Positions 8,847-18,346 are shown, counted from the stretch's first letter. The stretch: 20,040 bases of DNA from Chara braunii (GCA_003427395.1 BFEA01000024.1:1733863-1753902), one strand, 5' to 3'. Program-made: numbers and translations. Notes: generated by a model not told the origin, from the letters alone.

Positions 8847-9566
8847 CACTCCTACTTCCTATCGAGTACTTACATGTGACCGAAAATTTTAGAACAACTG
8901 TCCGTTCACTATTGAGATTCTTACCATCGGTAAATTGAGACAATATCAGTCCACCTATTACCGAGACATACACGCACCCCCATACGGCTAGTTTCCTCGT
9001 TCCTAGCTTAATCATGCCAGCGTTCTTCCTCTCAAGACGATCACGCTTGAGGTTGTAAACGCAAATGCAAATGCAAATCTTAGCTCGCACGTAGCCACCG
9101 ATCCTATGTCAGCACACGTCGGTTACCACGCTTCCAGAGATACGAGTACACACAGATGAAGGTACGTTATGAGGCAGCTGATTGCCAAGAACTCAGTAAT
9201 CACAAAGGAGATCCACTCAAAAAACAGTTCTCCTGTCCAAAAACCATCTCCCTCATGACTGACATATGATCCCACGACGCATCCCTCGACGCGTTTCGTT
9301 GCTGGCGCTACAGCAACTCATCAGGAGGCTTACCCAAAGGTAAGTACAACTCATAGTGAGAATCCCCGTTCCTCCACCAGCTTTTATACCGTTGTTCTTT
9401 GTTCCGCCGCACCTGTAAGTACCTATGATGCCGTTCGCAGCTAGCTATCTTCTACCTCCTATCTCATAAACTCCCCCTGAGTTCGCACCTTCGTCCTACC
9501 CTTCTCTTCTATCACCCGCCTCCCATTCCCTCGTGCACTATCCCCATACAGTCTTTCCTCGCTCAC
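8847..9566. other. Non-coding stretch between the gag-like pieces
   Basis: No gene supported on either strand. Three copies of the hexamer GCAAAT lie at 9061-9078. GTAAGT motifs occur at about 9351 and 9415 on the plus strand and 8870 on the minus strand. It may be an intron or leader of the minus-strand element, but no acceptor could be fixed. Confidence 0.35.
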
Positions 9567-9947
9567 TCATATCTTTTCCCGCTCCATTTCTTGCCTATTT
9601 CTGGCTCTGCTCATCGCCCTCTTCCTCTTCTCTTCCCGCCTCCCTTTCGTTTTCACGCCCGTCTCTCCCCCGGATCTCATGCCCTCTGGCTCGCTTCCTG
9701 CTACAGACACTATAGTTAGTGCCTTTGTCTCTGCAAACTCGCGAGACGTTGTTACACCCGACTCTTCCAGCTTGCGATCCGTTAATGGTATCCAGAATCT
9801 ACTTTTCTCCGCTACCCCGCTAAGCTCAGAGTTCGTGAATATATCCAGTTTCCCGACAATGATCATTTTGCCTCCGACAAGTCTTGTAGGTCCGTCTACC
9901 CTCGTCGTTGGTCTTCCGTTCTCCATCGTGAAATTGCCTGTTTCCAT
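9567..9947 (-). CDS. Unrecognised ORF upstream of the gag-like protein
   Basis: The ATG at 9947 opens 126 codons. The first ~85 residues read like a folded domain (GPTRLVGGKMIIVGKLDIF, then SRFWIPLTDRKLEESGVTT), and the last ~35 are strongly basic and charged (KTKGRREEKRKRAMSRARN). I do not recognise the family. It lies on the same strand as the two gag-like pieces, about 720 bases upstream, so it may be the N-terminal part of the same retroelement product, separated by an intron or by decay. The basic tail would suit nucleic-acid contact, but that is inference. Confidence 0.45.
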   Translation of the reverse strand: METGNFTMENGRPTTRVDGPTRLVGGKMIIVGKLDIFTNSELSGVAEKSRFWIPLTDRKLEESGVTTSREFAETKALTIVSVAGSEPEGMRSGGETGVKTKGRREEKRKRAMSRARNRQEMEREKI

Positions 9948-10136
9948 AAAAATACTTCCCAAAAACTCATATTTTCCCTAGTCCTATTTATCCAGAAAAA
10001 CTAATCCCAAACCTTTTTCTCTTTCCCACCTCAAAAGAAATAGAAACGTCGTAAAAGAAATCGTAAAAAAGGGAATTCGTCAGCAAAAAGAAACCGATTT
10101 GAAAAAAATTCGAATTAAAAAAAGTGCAGAACATTT

Positions 10137-10304
10137 AAAATACATTCGTCCGCCGATCTTCTTCCTGTTAGCCCCTCGATCCCACATATCATCCTACCGA
10201 AGTAACCCGCAAAAGTCCCTACGATACTTGCATCAGCCGATCTTTACGCTGTTAGCCCCTTATAGTCGTATCATTCTAGCGATACTTCGATATTCCGGGG
10301 TACA
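10137..10304. repeat. Degenerate 84-bp direct duplication
   Basis: CCGATCTT at 10153 and 10237, and CTGTTAGCCCCT at 10165 and 10249, give an exact 84-bp offset. The flanks (TACATTCGTC against TACTTGCATC, TATCATCCTACCGA against TATCATTCTAGCGA) are similar but diverged. It lies downstream of an A-rich stretch (about 10030-10135). Confidence 0.6.
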
Positions 10305-10360
10305 GCGCAGGGAGTTTAACCCCCCACGGACCACCAGAAAGTTTAGCAAACCTAGCTAAC

Positions 10361-10363
<3 letters not shown>

Positions 10364-10441
<78 letters not shown>
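10364..10441. repeat. (GA)n microsatellite
   Basis: About 78 bases of uninterrupted AG dinucleotides. Confidence 0.97.
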
Positions 10442-10443
<2 letters not shown>

Positions 10444-10636
10444 AACATTCATCCCTCCTCCCTTCTCCCCATATATACCTTCATTCCCTCATCAAAGGAC
10501 GCAAAGAAACAAAATTGCAATCGATTGCACATCCGGGCCGCTTTGTTTTGTATCACGTCGACGATTTTTTTTTTTGGGGGGGTGGGCGGGGTACAATAGG
10601 ACGAAACACAGAGATAACTCCCTGCTCCTCTCATAA

Positions 10637-10830
10637 TAAGAGAGAGAGACAAACAAAGACATAGAAAGACAAAGACACTGAAACAGAGAAAGAAACACAA
10701 AAACATAGAGAGAAAAAAAAAAAGAGAAAGACACATGGACAAACAAAAAAAAACAGAGAAAGAAAGACAGAGACAACACACAAAGACAGAAACACAGAAA
10801 AACAAGGACAAACAGAAACAAACCAAAAAC
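10637..10830. repeat. Purine-rich low-complexity tract
   Basis: Nearly 200 bases made of AGAGACAAA, GAAAGACA and AACACAAA-like words, with almost no T on the plus strand. The minus strand reads as long Leu, Ser, Phe and Cys-rich open frames, which are a by-product of this composition. Confidence 0.9.
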
Positions 10831-10964
10831 CTTGCCCGTTGTCTTTGATGTTGCATGTATAACATGATGTTCTCTGCCCTCCGGAATCTGACAATCGTTT
10901 CCTTTTTCGTTTTCCTTTTGGTTGTTGTGTTTCTTCCTCTCAATTTCCTTCCTCAGCCGGTCCT

Positions 10965-11759
10965 TCTCACTCACATGCTCTTCATGCTCAATGACAACAT
11001 GATCATAGACAAGCGCAAATTCGCAGAATCTTGCCGCGCATCAATGTTGCACGTCTTTAAGCAATTGCACTTATCCTTCAACACTTTATTGTCGATGTCG
11101 TGTCTCTCGCTAATCGCACACCTTGCACTCATTGCGGTGCTCACAAATGGCCACACGAACACGTGTGGACCACACTCTGTTGTCGCCGTGGCACTGCTCA
11201 TCCTCCCCTATGGCGATACCCTCCACCAGACACACCTGCACACCAGATTTTTTATCTTTGGCAAGCAGATAATCGACAAGGTCGTCTTCTACGATCTCCT
11301 GCACGACAATTTAACAATGCCTTTGCACTAGCCTCACAAATAGTTCGAGAGACACACCCTCTACATGGCGGTTGGCCCGACATGCTAAGAATCGTCGGCC
11401 GACTCCAACATCATTTGGGCCCTCTCATACCGTCACCGGATGAAGAACCAGCATTCGCACAACTGTATGTGTATGATCCTTTGGATAACAACGACACCAC
11501 AATTGTTCGGCTTGCCAGATTTAAACTGCCGCCTCATATGCCATTGGTTGTTGTTGCACAAATTAAACACCTGCTCCGAAAACTCCATCGGTTACTTTCG
11601 TCATGTAATCGTTGGGTTCAATAATTTATAACAGTCGCAGAAATGCCTGAAGATATGATTCGTTAACAACATATTGTAATAAATTCAGATGCCCGTCCTA
11701 TTGATGAACATGACCGACGTTATAACCGACCACAAGGCCTTCACGAAATATGTCTATTA
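10965..11759 (+). pseudogene. Helitron transposase, N-terminal zinc-finger region (broken)
   Basis: Read in the frame of positions divisible by three. A basic start region (QHDHRQAQIRRILPRINVARL) is followed by a zinc-finger-like CTHCGAHKWPHEH...CC (about 11124-11190), then QFNNAFALASQ, the RIVGRLQHHLGPLIP block and FAQLYVYDP, which correspond to the region that precedes the Rep domain in Helitrons. Uninterrupted from 11100 to 11621. In-frame stops lie at 10992 (TGA), 11058, 11622 and 11664 (TAA); the frame continues sensibly across each one (for example FITVAEMPEDMIR after 11622), so these are lesions and not gene ends. The same frame runs directly into the Rep domain. Confidence 0.85.
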
Positions 11760-12695
11760 ATGGTCGATACACCTACCAACAGAGAAATCGTTATTCGTCG
11801 CCGCGTTGGCGACATTTTACCCATTGCAGACACAAATCCCGCATTCAACCCGTTTCATTACAATTTTTTGTTTCCATCAGGTGAAGATGGCTGGAGCCCG
11901 GACACAGACAACCCTGATGATCCTGCTACTCACACTATTACTGTCTGTGAATTCTATGCCTTTCACCTCAACACCCTCGACAGTGAACGAGCGACGATCT
12001 TCTTTGCTTCGCGTCTCTTCCAAGAATACATTTGCATGACTTTCGCAAATATTGAGAATGGTCGTTTGCTATATAATCGTCTTCATCAAACAGAAATCTG
12101 TGCAGACCTCTATCAAAACTTCCATGACCACCTAATGCAATACGACAATGCACAAAACATTGGCCGACGAATAATTCTCCTGGCCACATTCACGGGTGGC
12201 CCGCGCGACATGCACCGTCCTTACCAAGATTCCATGGTCGCCGTTCAGGAGTTTGGCCCACCAGACCTTTTCATTACAATCACATGTAATTCACATTGGC
12301 CTTACATTCAAAACCAACTATTTCCAAACCAACAGCCATTTGATCGATAAGACCTTCTTGCTCGCGTATTTAAAGGTTTCTTACGCCAACTTATTCACGA
12401 TATACATAACACATACATCTTCGGCCCTATAACCGCGTACATATATCTAATCGAGTTCCAAAAACGAGGGCTACCACATGCTCATTTGGTTGTTACATTC
12501 CCGGAACCGTACAAAATTAGCACGCCTGAACAAATCGATTCAATAATTTCTGCTGAAATTCCTCAAAACCCCGTTCTTCATGAATTGGTGCTATCGCATA
12601 TGATCCATAACCCCTGCGACATCCACAATATGCAAGCCGCATGTATGCGAGATGATCATTGTGCACACCATTTCCCAAAAGATTTCTCTGAATAA
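11760..12695 (+). pseudogene. Helitron Rep domain (Helitron_like_N) with HUH motif
   Basis: This is the rolling-circle nuclease part of the transposase, which would nick the element end and join DNA. Landmarks in order: REIVIRRRVGDILPI, FHYNFLFPSGEDGW, ASRLFQEYICM, IGRRIILLATFTGGPRDM, YQDSMVAVQEFGPPDLFIT and TCNSHWP. After an in-frame TAA at 12348 the same frame continues with DLLARVFKGFLRQL and reaches the HUH motif GLPHAHLVV, with HAH at 12477-12485. Both histidines that hold the catalytic metal are intact. A second stop, TAA, lies at 12693. The frame agrees with the pieces on both sides, so this is one gene with stop lesions. Confidence 0.93.
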
Positions 12696-13440
12696 ACATC
12701 ATGGAACAAAGATATGGGATACCCAATTTACCGTCGACGGTCACCCGACAACGGAGGTCAAACTCTTACACACCGAGATCAAGAACTGAACAATTTTTGA
12801 GTTGTGTCGTATAACCCTTTTTTGCTGTTGCGCTATCATTGTCATCTCAATGTCGAGGCTTGCGCATCCACCGCTGCATATCGATACATGTTTGAATATA
12901 TCATGAAAGGGCCTGACCGCGTTGTAGTTAGTGAAATGACCTCTGCAAATGATGAAATTGAAGTTTTCTGAGATATGTGAACAATTAGCGCTGTCGAAGC
13001 ATGTTGGCGGATATTCGAGTTCCCCATCTCTGAACGCTACCCCGCCGTATGTGCTCTACCTCTCCATACGAAAAATTGTCAACGTGTCTATTTTCGACCC
13101 CAGCGTGCCCAACAAATTGCCTGAAATCCGGCGCCGGAAACCAAGCTTACTGCTTGGTTTAAATGGAATGAAGCAAACATGCACCTTGCACACATTACAA
13201 AACCACTATATAAAGACATGATATGTTGATTTCGTTATGACAACACATAAAAACGTTGGACCGTACGTCGACAAACATCAAATACAATTAGATGAATGCA
13301 CACCATTCACCCCAACGCCGGTGACACGTTCTACCTCCGTATGCTTTTCCAATCGCCTCATTCACGTGGTGCCACATCGTTTATGGATCTTAAAATTGTT
13401 GACGACAATACTCACCCGACATACCAATCAACATGTCGAG
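12696..13440 (+). pseudogene. Helitron Rep C-terminal part with tyrosine pair (many stops)
   Basis: Continues in the same frame. Conserved words are GYPIYRRRS, VVSYNPFLLLRYHCHLNVE, YRYMFEYIMKGPDRV, EACWRIFEFPISERYPAV, KLTAWFKWNEAN and GDTFYLRML. YMFEY carries two tyrosines (codons at 12885 and 12897) spaced as in the Y2 Rep proteins of Helitrons, where they attack DNA. Seven in-frame stops interrupt it: 12798, 12969, 12978, 13122, 13227, 13293 (all TGA) and 13248 (TAA). Where conserved residues are known, TGA stands for Arg (12978, 13293) or Trp (12798), consistent with C-to-T or G-to-A transitions. A frameshift near 13432-13447 moves the gene one base forward. Confidence 0.88.
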
Positions 13441-14820
13441 ACTCGAGCGCTCGGTTTACTGAATGACAACACACAATTTGATGTAGTCCTTCAAGATGCA
13501 ATATTTGTTTTATCATCACCTGGTCCAATGGTTCGTGACCTGTTCGTGCACATTATACTCCAGTGCGCACCGGCTGATCCCAATGGCCTATTCGAAACAC
13601 GTTGGGAACAAATGACAGATGATTTCCTTCTTGCCTTACGCGGCGTTAATGTTCCTCTTCCTATCCTTAGAGCACTTCTCCTGCTTGACATTGAAGACCG
13701 CTTCCAAAAAGAAGGAAAACAACTTGACGACCTTGGTATCACACCGCCACTACCCGTTGATCGTAATGCTGAGAATGAGCTTGTTGAAAGTCCGCGTAGA
13801 GAAGGCATCCCTCGAATGATCGATGACGAGATCTCCTATAATGAACATGATCTCAAATATATGCTCTCAACAAATGTTCCTCTCCTTCGCCTTTCTCAAC
13901 ATGCGATTTTTCAACGAATTGTCAATGTTGTCGACCGCACTGAACCTCTTTGCATTTTTGTTGACACACCAACTGGTACAGGAAAAACTTTTTGCTTCAA
14001 CACAATCTTTGCCCATGTCCGACACTAAAACCGAATTGCACTTGCATTTGCGTTGAGCGGCATTGCTGCAACACTCCTAGATGGAGGTCGCACATTTCAC
14101 CCTCGCTTCAAAGCACAACTCACACCAACAACAACATCGACACTTGACATATCAAAACAGTACGCACTCGCAGATCTAATTCGAATGGCAACTCTCATTT
14201 TATGGGACGAAACACCTATGACACACAAATACCATTTTGAAGCACTCGATCATACGCTCCAAGACATTTGCTCTTCTACCCTTCCCTTTGGTGGAAAAAT
14301 CATCTTTCTCGGTGGAGACTTTCGACAAATTTTGCCTGTCGTCCAAAAAGGCACACGCGCACAAACTATCGCAGCATGTATTAAGTCATCACATGTGTGG
14401 CAACATTTCCAAACATTCCAACTATCTGAGGACATGCGCGTCCTCACTCAAATCGACACTCATGACGGTCATGCCTATGCACAATGGCTCCTCGCCCTCG
14501 GCAATGGAGACCTTCAGCCGCCACCGCAAACACATTCAACCACGATCGACCTTCCTGCCCACCTTTGTCTACACGGATCAACAACTGACCTCATTGCTTG
14601 GACTTTCCCACACCTCCAATCGAATTTAACAAATCCTGATTGGCTTGCAGAACATCGCATCTGATCACCAAAAAACAAAAGTGTTTCCACAATTAACACC
14701 ATAATTCTCGATCAATTCTGTGGCTCATTTCTAACATCACTTAGCGCTGATTCACTCCTCCAAAACGAACAATACCCTGACATTCTCATCGATATCTCCA
14801 TACAATTGACATTCCATCCT
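13441..14820 (+). pseudogene. Helitron PIF1-like helicase, N-terminal and core part (broken)
   Basis: After the frameshift, the frame of 13237-14028 carries ALGLLNDNTQFDVVLQDA and VRDLFVHIILQCAPADP, then the P-loop VDTPTGTGKTF (Walker A, about 13960-13992). An in-frame TAA at 14026 falls between the P-loop and ALSGIAATLLDGGRT. Walker B is LILWDETPM (about 14191-14220), followed by FGGKIIFLGGDFRQILPVV and LSEDMRV. These are the motifs of the superfamily 1B helicase of Helitrons, which would unwind DNA during rolling-circle transfer. A TGA at 14662 precedes SPKNKSV. Near 14810-14820 the frame shifts. Confidence 0.93.
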
Positions 14821-15259
14821 TGCCGCCACACATTTTACGGATTAAAAAAGACGCGCCCGTTATATTACTTTGAAATATTGCAATGCGAAACGACTTATGC
14901 AATGGTACACGCCTAATCGTCGATTCTATAATAAATAATAGACTGCTCCGTGTCCGTACACTTCCATCTCTTCGCCGGTGCTTCTCCTGCGTATCCTTCT
15001 TTTTGTTGTCGACCATACCACACCTTTCCCTTGGCAAAGACGTCAATTTCCAATCCGGCCAGCATTTGCAATAACCATAAGCAAATCCCAAGATCAATCA
15101 ATCAAACACGCAGACATTGATCTCCAACAGCCTGTATTTGCGCACAGACAACTCTATGTCGCAGCATCGCGTGTCGGCAATCCTGCACACATACATTTTC
15201 TCCTCCTGACTCGTGCTTCTCAAACCTCAAACATCGCCTATAAAGAAATTATTTCTTGA
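14821..15259 (+). pseudogene. Helitron PIF1-like helicase, C-terminal part (two frames)
   Basis: The frame divisible by three carries LPPHILRIKKDAPVILL, an in-frame TGA at 14871 where family members have Arg, then RNDLCNGTRLIVDS. A second frameshift near 14960-14978 leads to the frame with FPWQRRQFPIRPAFAITI, SKSQDQS and QPVFAHRQLYVAASRVGNP, which are the last helicase motifs. It ends at a TGA at 15257-15259, close to where Helitron helicases normally end. Key glycines differ from the usual KSQGQS (here KSQDQS). Confidence 0.9.
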
Positions 15260-15269
15260 AAATCACTAA

Positions 15270-16283
15270 CTTTCACATTCCTTCCTTTTTCCTTCCGTTT
15301 CCGTCGATGCAGGTGCTTCGAAACAACAGCCTCAAGTGAAAAGAGCGAGATCAACAATTTCTGGCAATTCCATGACCGTTGTGCAAACAACTCTCATCCC
15401 CCCCCCTCCGTCCACTACGTCCTCCACACCTCTGACATCTGCAACTGCATCCATTGCACTCTCCACATTGTCCACACCTCTTCCATCTACAACCTCACTC
15501 CACACAACACTCTCGCTTGCTGTTACATCGTATACATCCAATGAACCACGAACAACAACAGTCACATCAGCTGCTCAAACTTCTGATCTCTCACAACTTG
15601 GCTTGGATGATGGCACCCTTGCACAAATGCCTCTTCCCCGATGGGATCAATGGCAAAAACTTATCACTGTCAACAACATTCACCGCGTCACTGACCAAAT
15701 TCTTTGAGAAGATTTCCTTAATACTGACCATGCTGCCTACTCACCTCACATCTACGAATACTTCACTCTATACAAACAAAATCGCACAAAACTCATCCAT
15801 CGTCCGCCTCTTTCCTCCAACCCCAATACCCGATTCTCCCAAGATAAAACATTTACTCTCAAAATCCTTAATGACGACGACGCCCACATACGCTCCCCGA
15901 CAATTTCACGCCTCCGCTACCAATCTGAACGCATTTCTTCTGCCCACCACTCATACTCTTTCATTGAATCAATCCCGCCACCTCAACAACTTTGCGCAAG
16001 CCCCCACTTCGTCCATGAAACAGATCCCTCATGGTGGCGCCCTCTCCAACCTTGGGGCCCGACACACGCGACTGCAATCATCCATAATATCCTCATGTCA
16101 CAGCACACCCGCGCAATCTATACAATACCCCACCCACCACACACATGAGAATATCTCAATGAACTCATTCTCCTTCATCACCACGCCATGCACCAGCCCC
16201 TCCCCCCCTTCTCCACATACAGAGCAAACATCATTCGCCGTGTTGTCTCTTCCCTACAGATGCAACCACCGCTGTCTCACTGC
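15270..16283 (+). pseudogene. Second, unrecognised reading frame of the Helitron
   Basis: In the frame divisible by three, a Ser, Thr and Pro-rich stretch (about 15336-15560) leads into a sequence that looks like a folded protein: PRWDQWQKLITVNNIHRVTD, then after an in-frame TGA (15705) DFLNTDHAAYSPHIYEYFTL, FTLKILNDDDAHIRSPTISR, HETDPSWWRPLQPWGPTHAT and, after a TGA at 16146, EYLNELILLHHHAM. It ends at TAA 16284-16286. Stops are TGA, as in the helicase, suggesting shared decay of a once-coding frame. A pyrimidine-rich run ending CAG at 15312 could be a splice acceptor. A 429-codon frame overlaps in another register but reads as His, Ser and Thr-rich chance translation. I do not recognise the domain. 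Confidence 0.4.
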
Positions 16284-16680
16284 TAACATTCCTACATTCT
16301 TTAACACCTCGCTCCTGCTCTGCTGCAGCACCCAACATGCGACAACTTCATGCACAACGACCTCAAAACTTCAACATCAAGTACCTCCATACACGTCGAA
16401 GTTGAACATCAACAATCAAAGTCTTACCATCAAGTGTCAAACATTCTCGTTAAAACTCAAGATTCGCAACAGCAGTGGCTTCATCCACAACAACCTCAAG
16501 AGTTCTACATCGGCACCCTCCACGGACATGAGACTTCGACATCAACCACCAAACTGCAACCATCATCAAACGACAAAGGAGACTGTGACAAACAAGGCCA
16601 TCATCAGCATCACAATGCCATCTCTACAAACGGAGGCGGAAACTCGGAAAGACAAACAAAGCCAATTGCACAACAGAGGG

Positions 16681-16812
16681 ACACACACACAGACACACAG
16701 AGAGAAGACAGACAGAAAAAGAGAGAGAGTGCACCTCCTTTAAATAACAATTGACTGCTCAACGCGAAACAGAGAGAGAGAGAGGGAAACAGAGAGAGAG
16801 AGAGAGAGAGAG
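16681..16812. repeat. CA/GA-rich simple sequence
   Basis: ACACAC, then AGACAGACAGA, then (AG)n runs at 16771-16784 and 16791-16812, interrupted by the unique block repeated at 16851. Confidence 0.9.
16727..16787. repeat. First copy of a 61-bp duplication flanking the adapter
   Basis: Starts GAGTGCACCTCCTTTAAATA and ends in AGAGGGA. As read, it is identical to 16851-16911. Confidence 0.95.
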
Positions 16813-16850
16813 CTGTCTCTTATACACATCTAGATGTGTATAAGAGACAG
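16813..16850. other. Residual Nextera mate-pair junction (Tn5 mosaic ends)
   Basis: CTGTCTCTTATACACATCT (16813-16831) is followed directly by its reverse complement (16832-16850). This 19-bp sequence is the Tn5 transposase mosaic end used in Nextera libraries, and the back-to-back 38-bp form is the mate-pair circularisation junction. It is a library artefact in the assembly, not part of the organism. Confidence 0.97.
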
Positions 16851-16905
16851 GAGTGCACCTCCTTTAAATAACAATTGACTGCTCAACGCGAAACAGAGAG
16901 AGAGA

Positions 16906-16911
<6 letters not shown>
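16851..16911. repeat. Second copy of the 61-bp duplication
   Basis: Identical to 16727-16787 and begins exactly at the end of the adapter junction, so the duplication is probably created by misassembly. Confidence 0.95.

Positions 16912-16991
<80 letters not shown>
16895..16991. repeat. (GA)n microsatellite
   Basis: About 97 bases of AG dinucleotides with one GGG interruption at 16908-16910. Its length is unreliable because of the adjoining adapter artefact. Confidence 0.95.
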
Positions 16992-16996
<5 letters not shown>

Positions 16997-17182
16997 CATC
17001 TCCTTTTTGTATAATAATCACAATTGCATATTCAATACCTCTATCAAAGACACTTGCACCCCGAACACCTTCTTCCTGTGATGGTAATCTCTGCCTTTCA
17101 TTCCGTCTCATCCCCTCTTCGCCATCTGCTCCTCCTCTTCTTTCCTCACCAACTCCCTGCCTCCATCCCCGCTCCCCCTCTG
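16992..17182. other. Non-coding 3' part of the Helitron
   Basis: C and T rich DNA between the microsatellite and the terminal hairpin. No gene or motif recognised. Confidence 0.4.
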
Positions 17183-17214
17183 CTGCCGCAGCGGCGCTGC
17201 GGCGGGTCCACTTG
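17183..17214 (+). other. Probable Helitron 3' terminus: GC hairpin plus CTTG
   Basis: CTGCCGCAGC (17183-17192) pairs with GCTGCGGCGG (17196-17205) around loop GGC: ten pairs, one of them G-T. It is followed by GTCCA and CTTG at 17211-17214, then T. Helitrons end in a GC hairpin a few bases before CTRR and insert between A and T; CTTG departs from CTRR at one position. Directly after it the reverse transcriptase frame of the LINE begins. Confidence 0.55.
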
Positions 17215-18346
17215 TTTTTATAGATTTTGAAAAGGCATACGACTATGTTGATTGGGTCTTCCTAGACATGTGCATGGAGAAATTTAATTTTGGGTCTTCC
17301 TTCAGAAGATGGGTACAAATCCTACACTCAGAGGCAACAACAAGAGTCATGATAAATGATAATCTAGCTCCTCCAATTCTGTTGGAACGATCAGTAAGTC
17401 AAGAAGATCCGATAACACCTTTCCTTTTCGTCATTAGGATGAAGGCCCTTGCGGCTAATCTAAGACATAACAAGGATATCAAACGTATTAGGATTGCATC
17501 TATTCCGGAAGAGGTCATTCCTGTTTGCTCACTATTTGCGGATGACGTCTCACTAATAGTAGATGCATCAGAGGACAACATGAGGGTCATTGAGAGATCG
17601 ATGGATAAGTTTTGTTCCCTCTCAGATATGAGAATTAACTGGGTACCAAAACCCAAGGATGGTGGAGTACCAAAAGGCATTGGCCCAATGATACGGTTGG
17701 AGAACCGATGCCGGTCTATTCCAAGAGGTATCTCTCAAGCAACAAACCAGGAGGTAGAAACAGACAGACAAGCAGCAAGGGCAGATATAAAGAAGGACCC
17801 TTTATGGCCTAACCTCCTTAAGACATGGCGCAGACTACCGCTACCAGACAAGTGCCCTCCGAAAAGATAGGAGAAGGTCTGTCAACAACCCATGTTCAAT
17901 AATATATTAATCACAGACTCACAGGGATGCATGTTACACTGCATCGACTCTCCTTGGCGCGGATGGGTTAAAAATTAGATTCTCAGGATAAGGGATATGT
18001 GGAATAAAAAATCAAATGATTGGTACACCTCATCCCATATCCAACCCAAACTTCGATATTGCAGACACTCACTGGAAGCATTGGATACCATAATTGAGCT
18101 AATTCTCTTAGATTGGGTAATAATACTAAAAAAATGGGCAAACCTCCAAAAAAGAGACTGGGTAGGTTTTTTGGATGACAAGCAACAGATTGGGAATGTG
18201 GTTCTGTTGGGAGATGACTCAACAGTGCTAACCTCCATTTTTTCTATAGATCACAAAAATATTCTCCATACAGGGCAACCCCAAGAAACCAAATAGTACC
18301 AGATGGACCAGGTGTTTAGAATCAGAGTTTTGAAAGACAAAGATCA
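17215..18346 (+). pseudogene. LINE reverse transcriptase fragment and connecting region
   Basis: Frame divisible by three. FIDFEKAYDYVDW is motif A with its catalytic Asp; SSFRRWVQILHSEAT and VMINDNLAPPILLERSVSQED follow, then PFLFVIRMKALAANLR and motif C, FADD, in VCSLFADDVSLIVDASED. The usual QGDP is QEDP here, a G-to-A type change in a conserved motif. After MRINWV (about 17645) the expected long thumb and connection region is much too short, pointing to an internal deletion. The frame continues past TAG stops at 17868, 17976 and 18294 with QPMFNNILITDSQGCMLHC, WRGWVKN and RDMWNKKSNDWYTSSH, which look like the region before the zinc-binding domain. Confidence 0.88.

Larger units (their letters stand above)
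10950..17214 (+). mobile_element. Decayed autonomous Helitron (rolling-circle transposon)
   Basis: The element encodes, in order, a zinc-finger N-terminus, a Helitron Rep with HUH motif and tyrosine pair, and a PIF1-type helicase, which together define autonomous Helitrons. The probable 3' end is a GC hairpin (17183-17205) followed by CTTG (17211-17214), a variant of the usual CTRR end. The 5' end, expected to begin TC, could not be fixed; 10950 is only where recognisable coding begins. The coding part is broken by stops and three frameshifts. A large part of 16680-16991 is simple repeat plus an adapter artefact, so the real length of the 3' part is uncertain. Confidence 0.85.

Noticed and set aside
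10449-10974. Overlapping minus-strand frames encoding Leu, Phe, Ser and Cys-rich, membrane-like proteins
   Set aside because: They are the complement of a purine-rich simple tract; every frame gives the same composition.
10950-16286. Reassigned genetic code (TAA as Gln, TGA as an amino acid) in the Helitron
   Set aside because: TGA replaces Arg at some conserved places and Trp at another, and there are real frameshifts. Transition decay explains all of it more simply.
15454-16743. A 429-codon uninterrupted frame on the plus strand
   Set aside because: The translation is His, Ser, Thr and Gln rich without motifs. The overlapping frame divisible by three looks far more like protein and shares the Helitron's stop pattern. 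The A and C rich composition explains the lack of stops.
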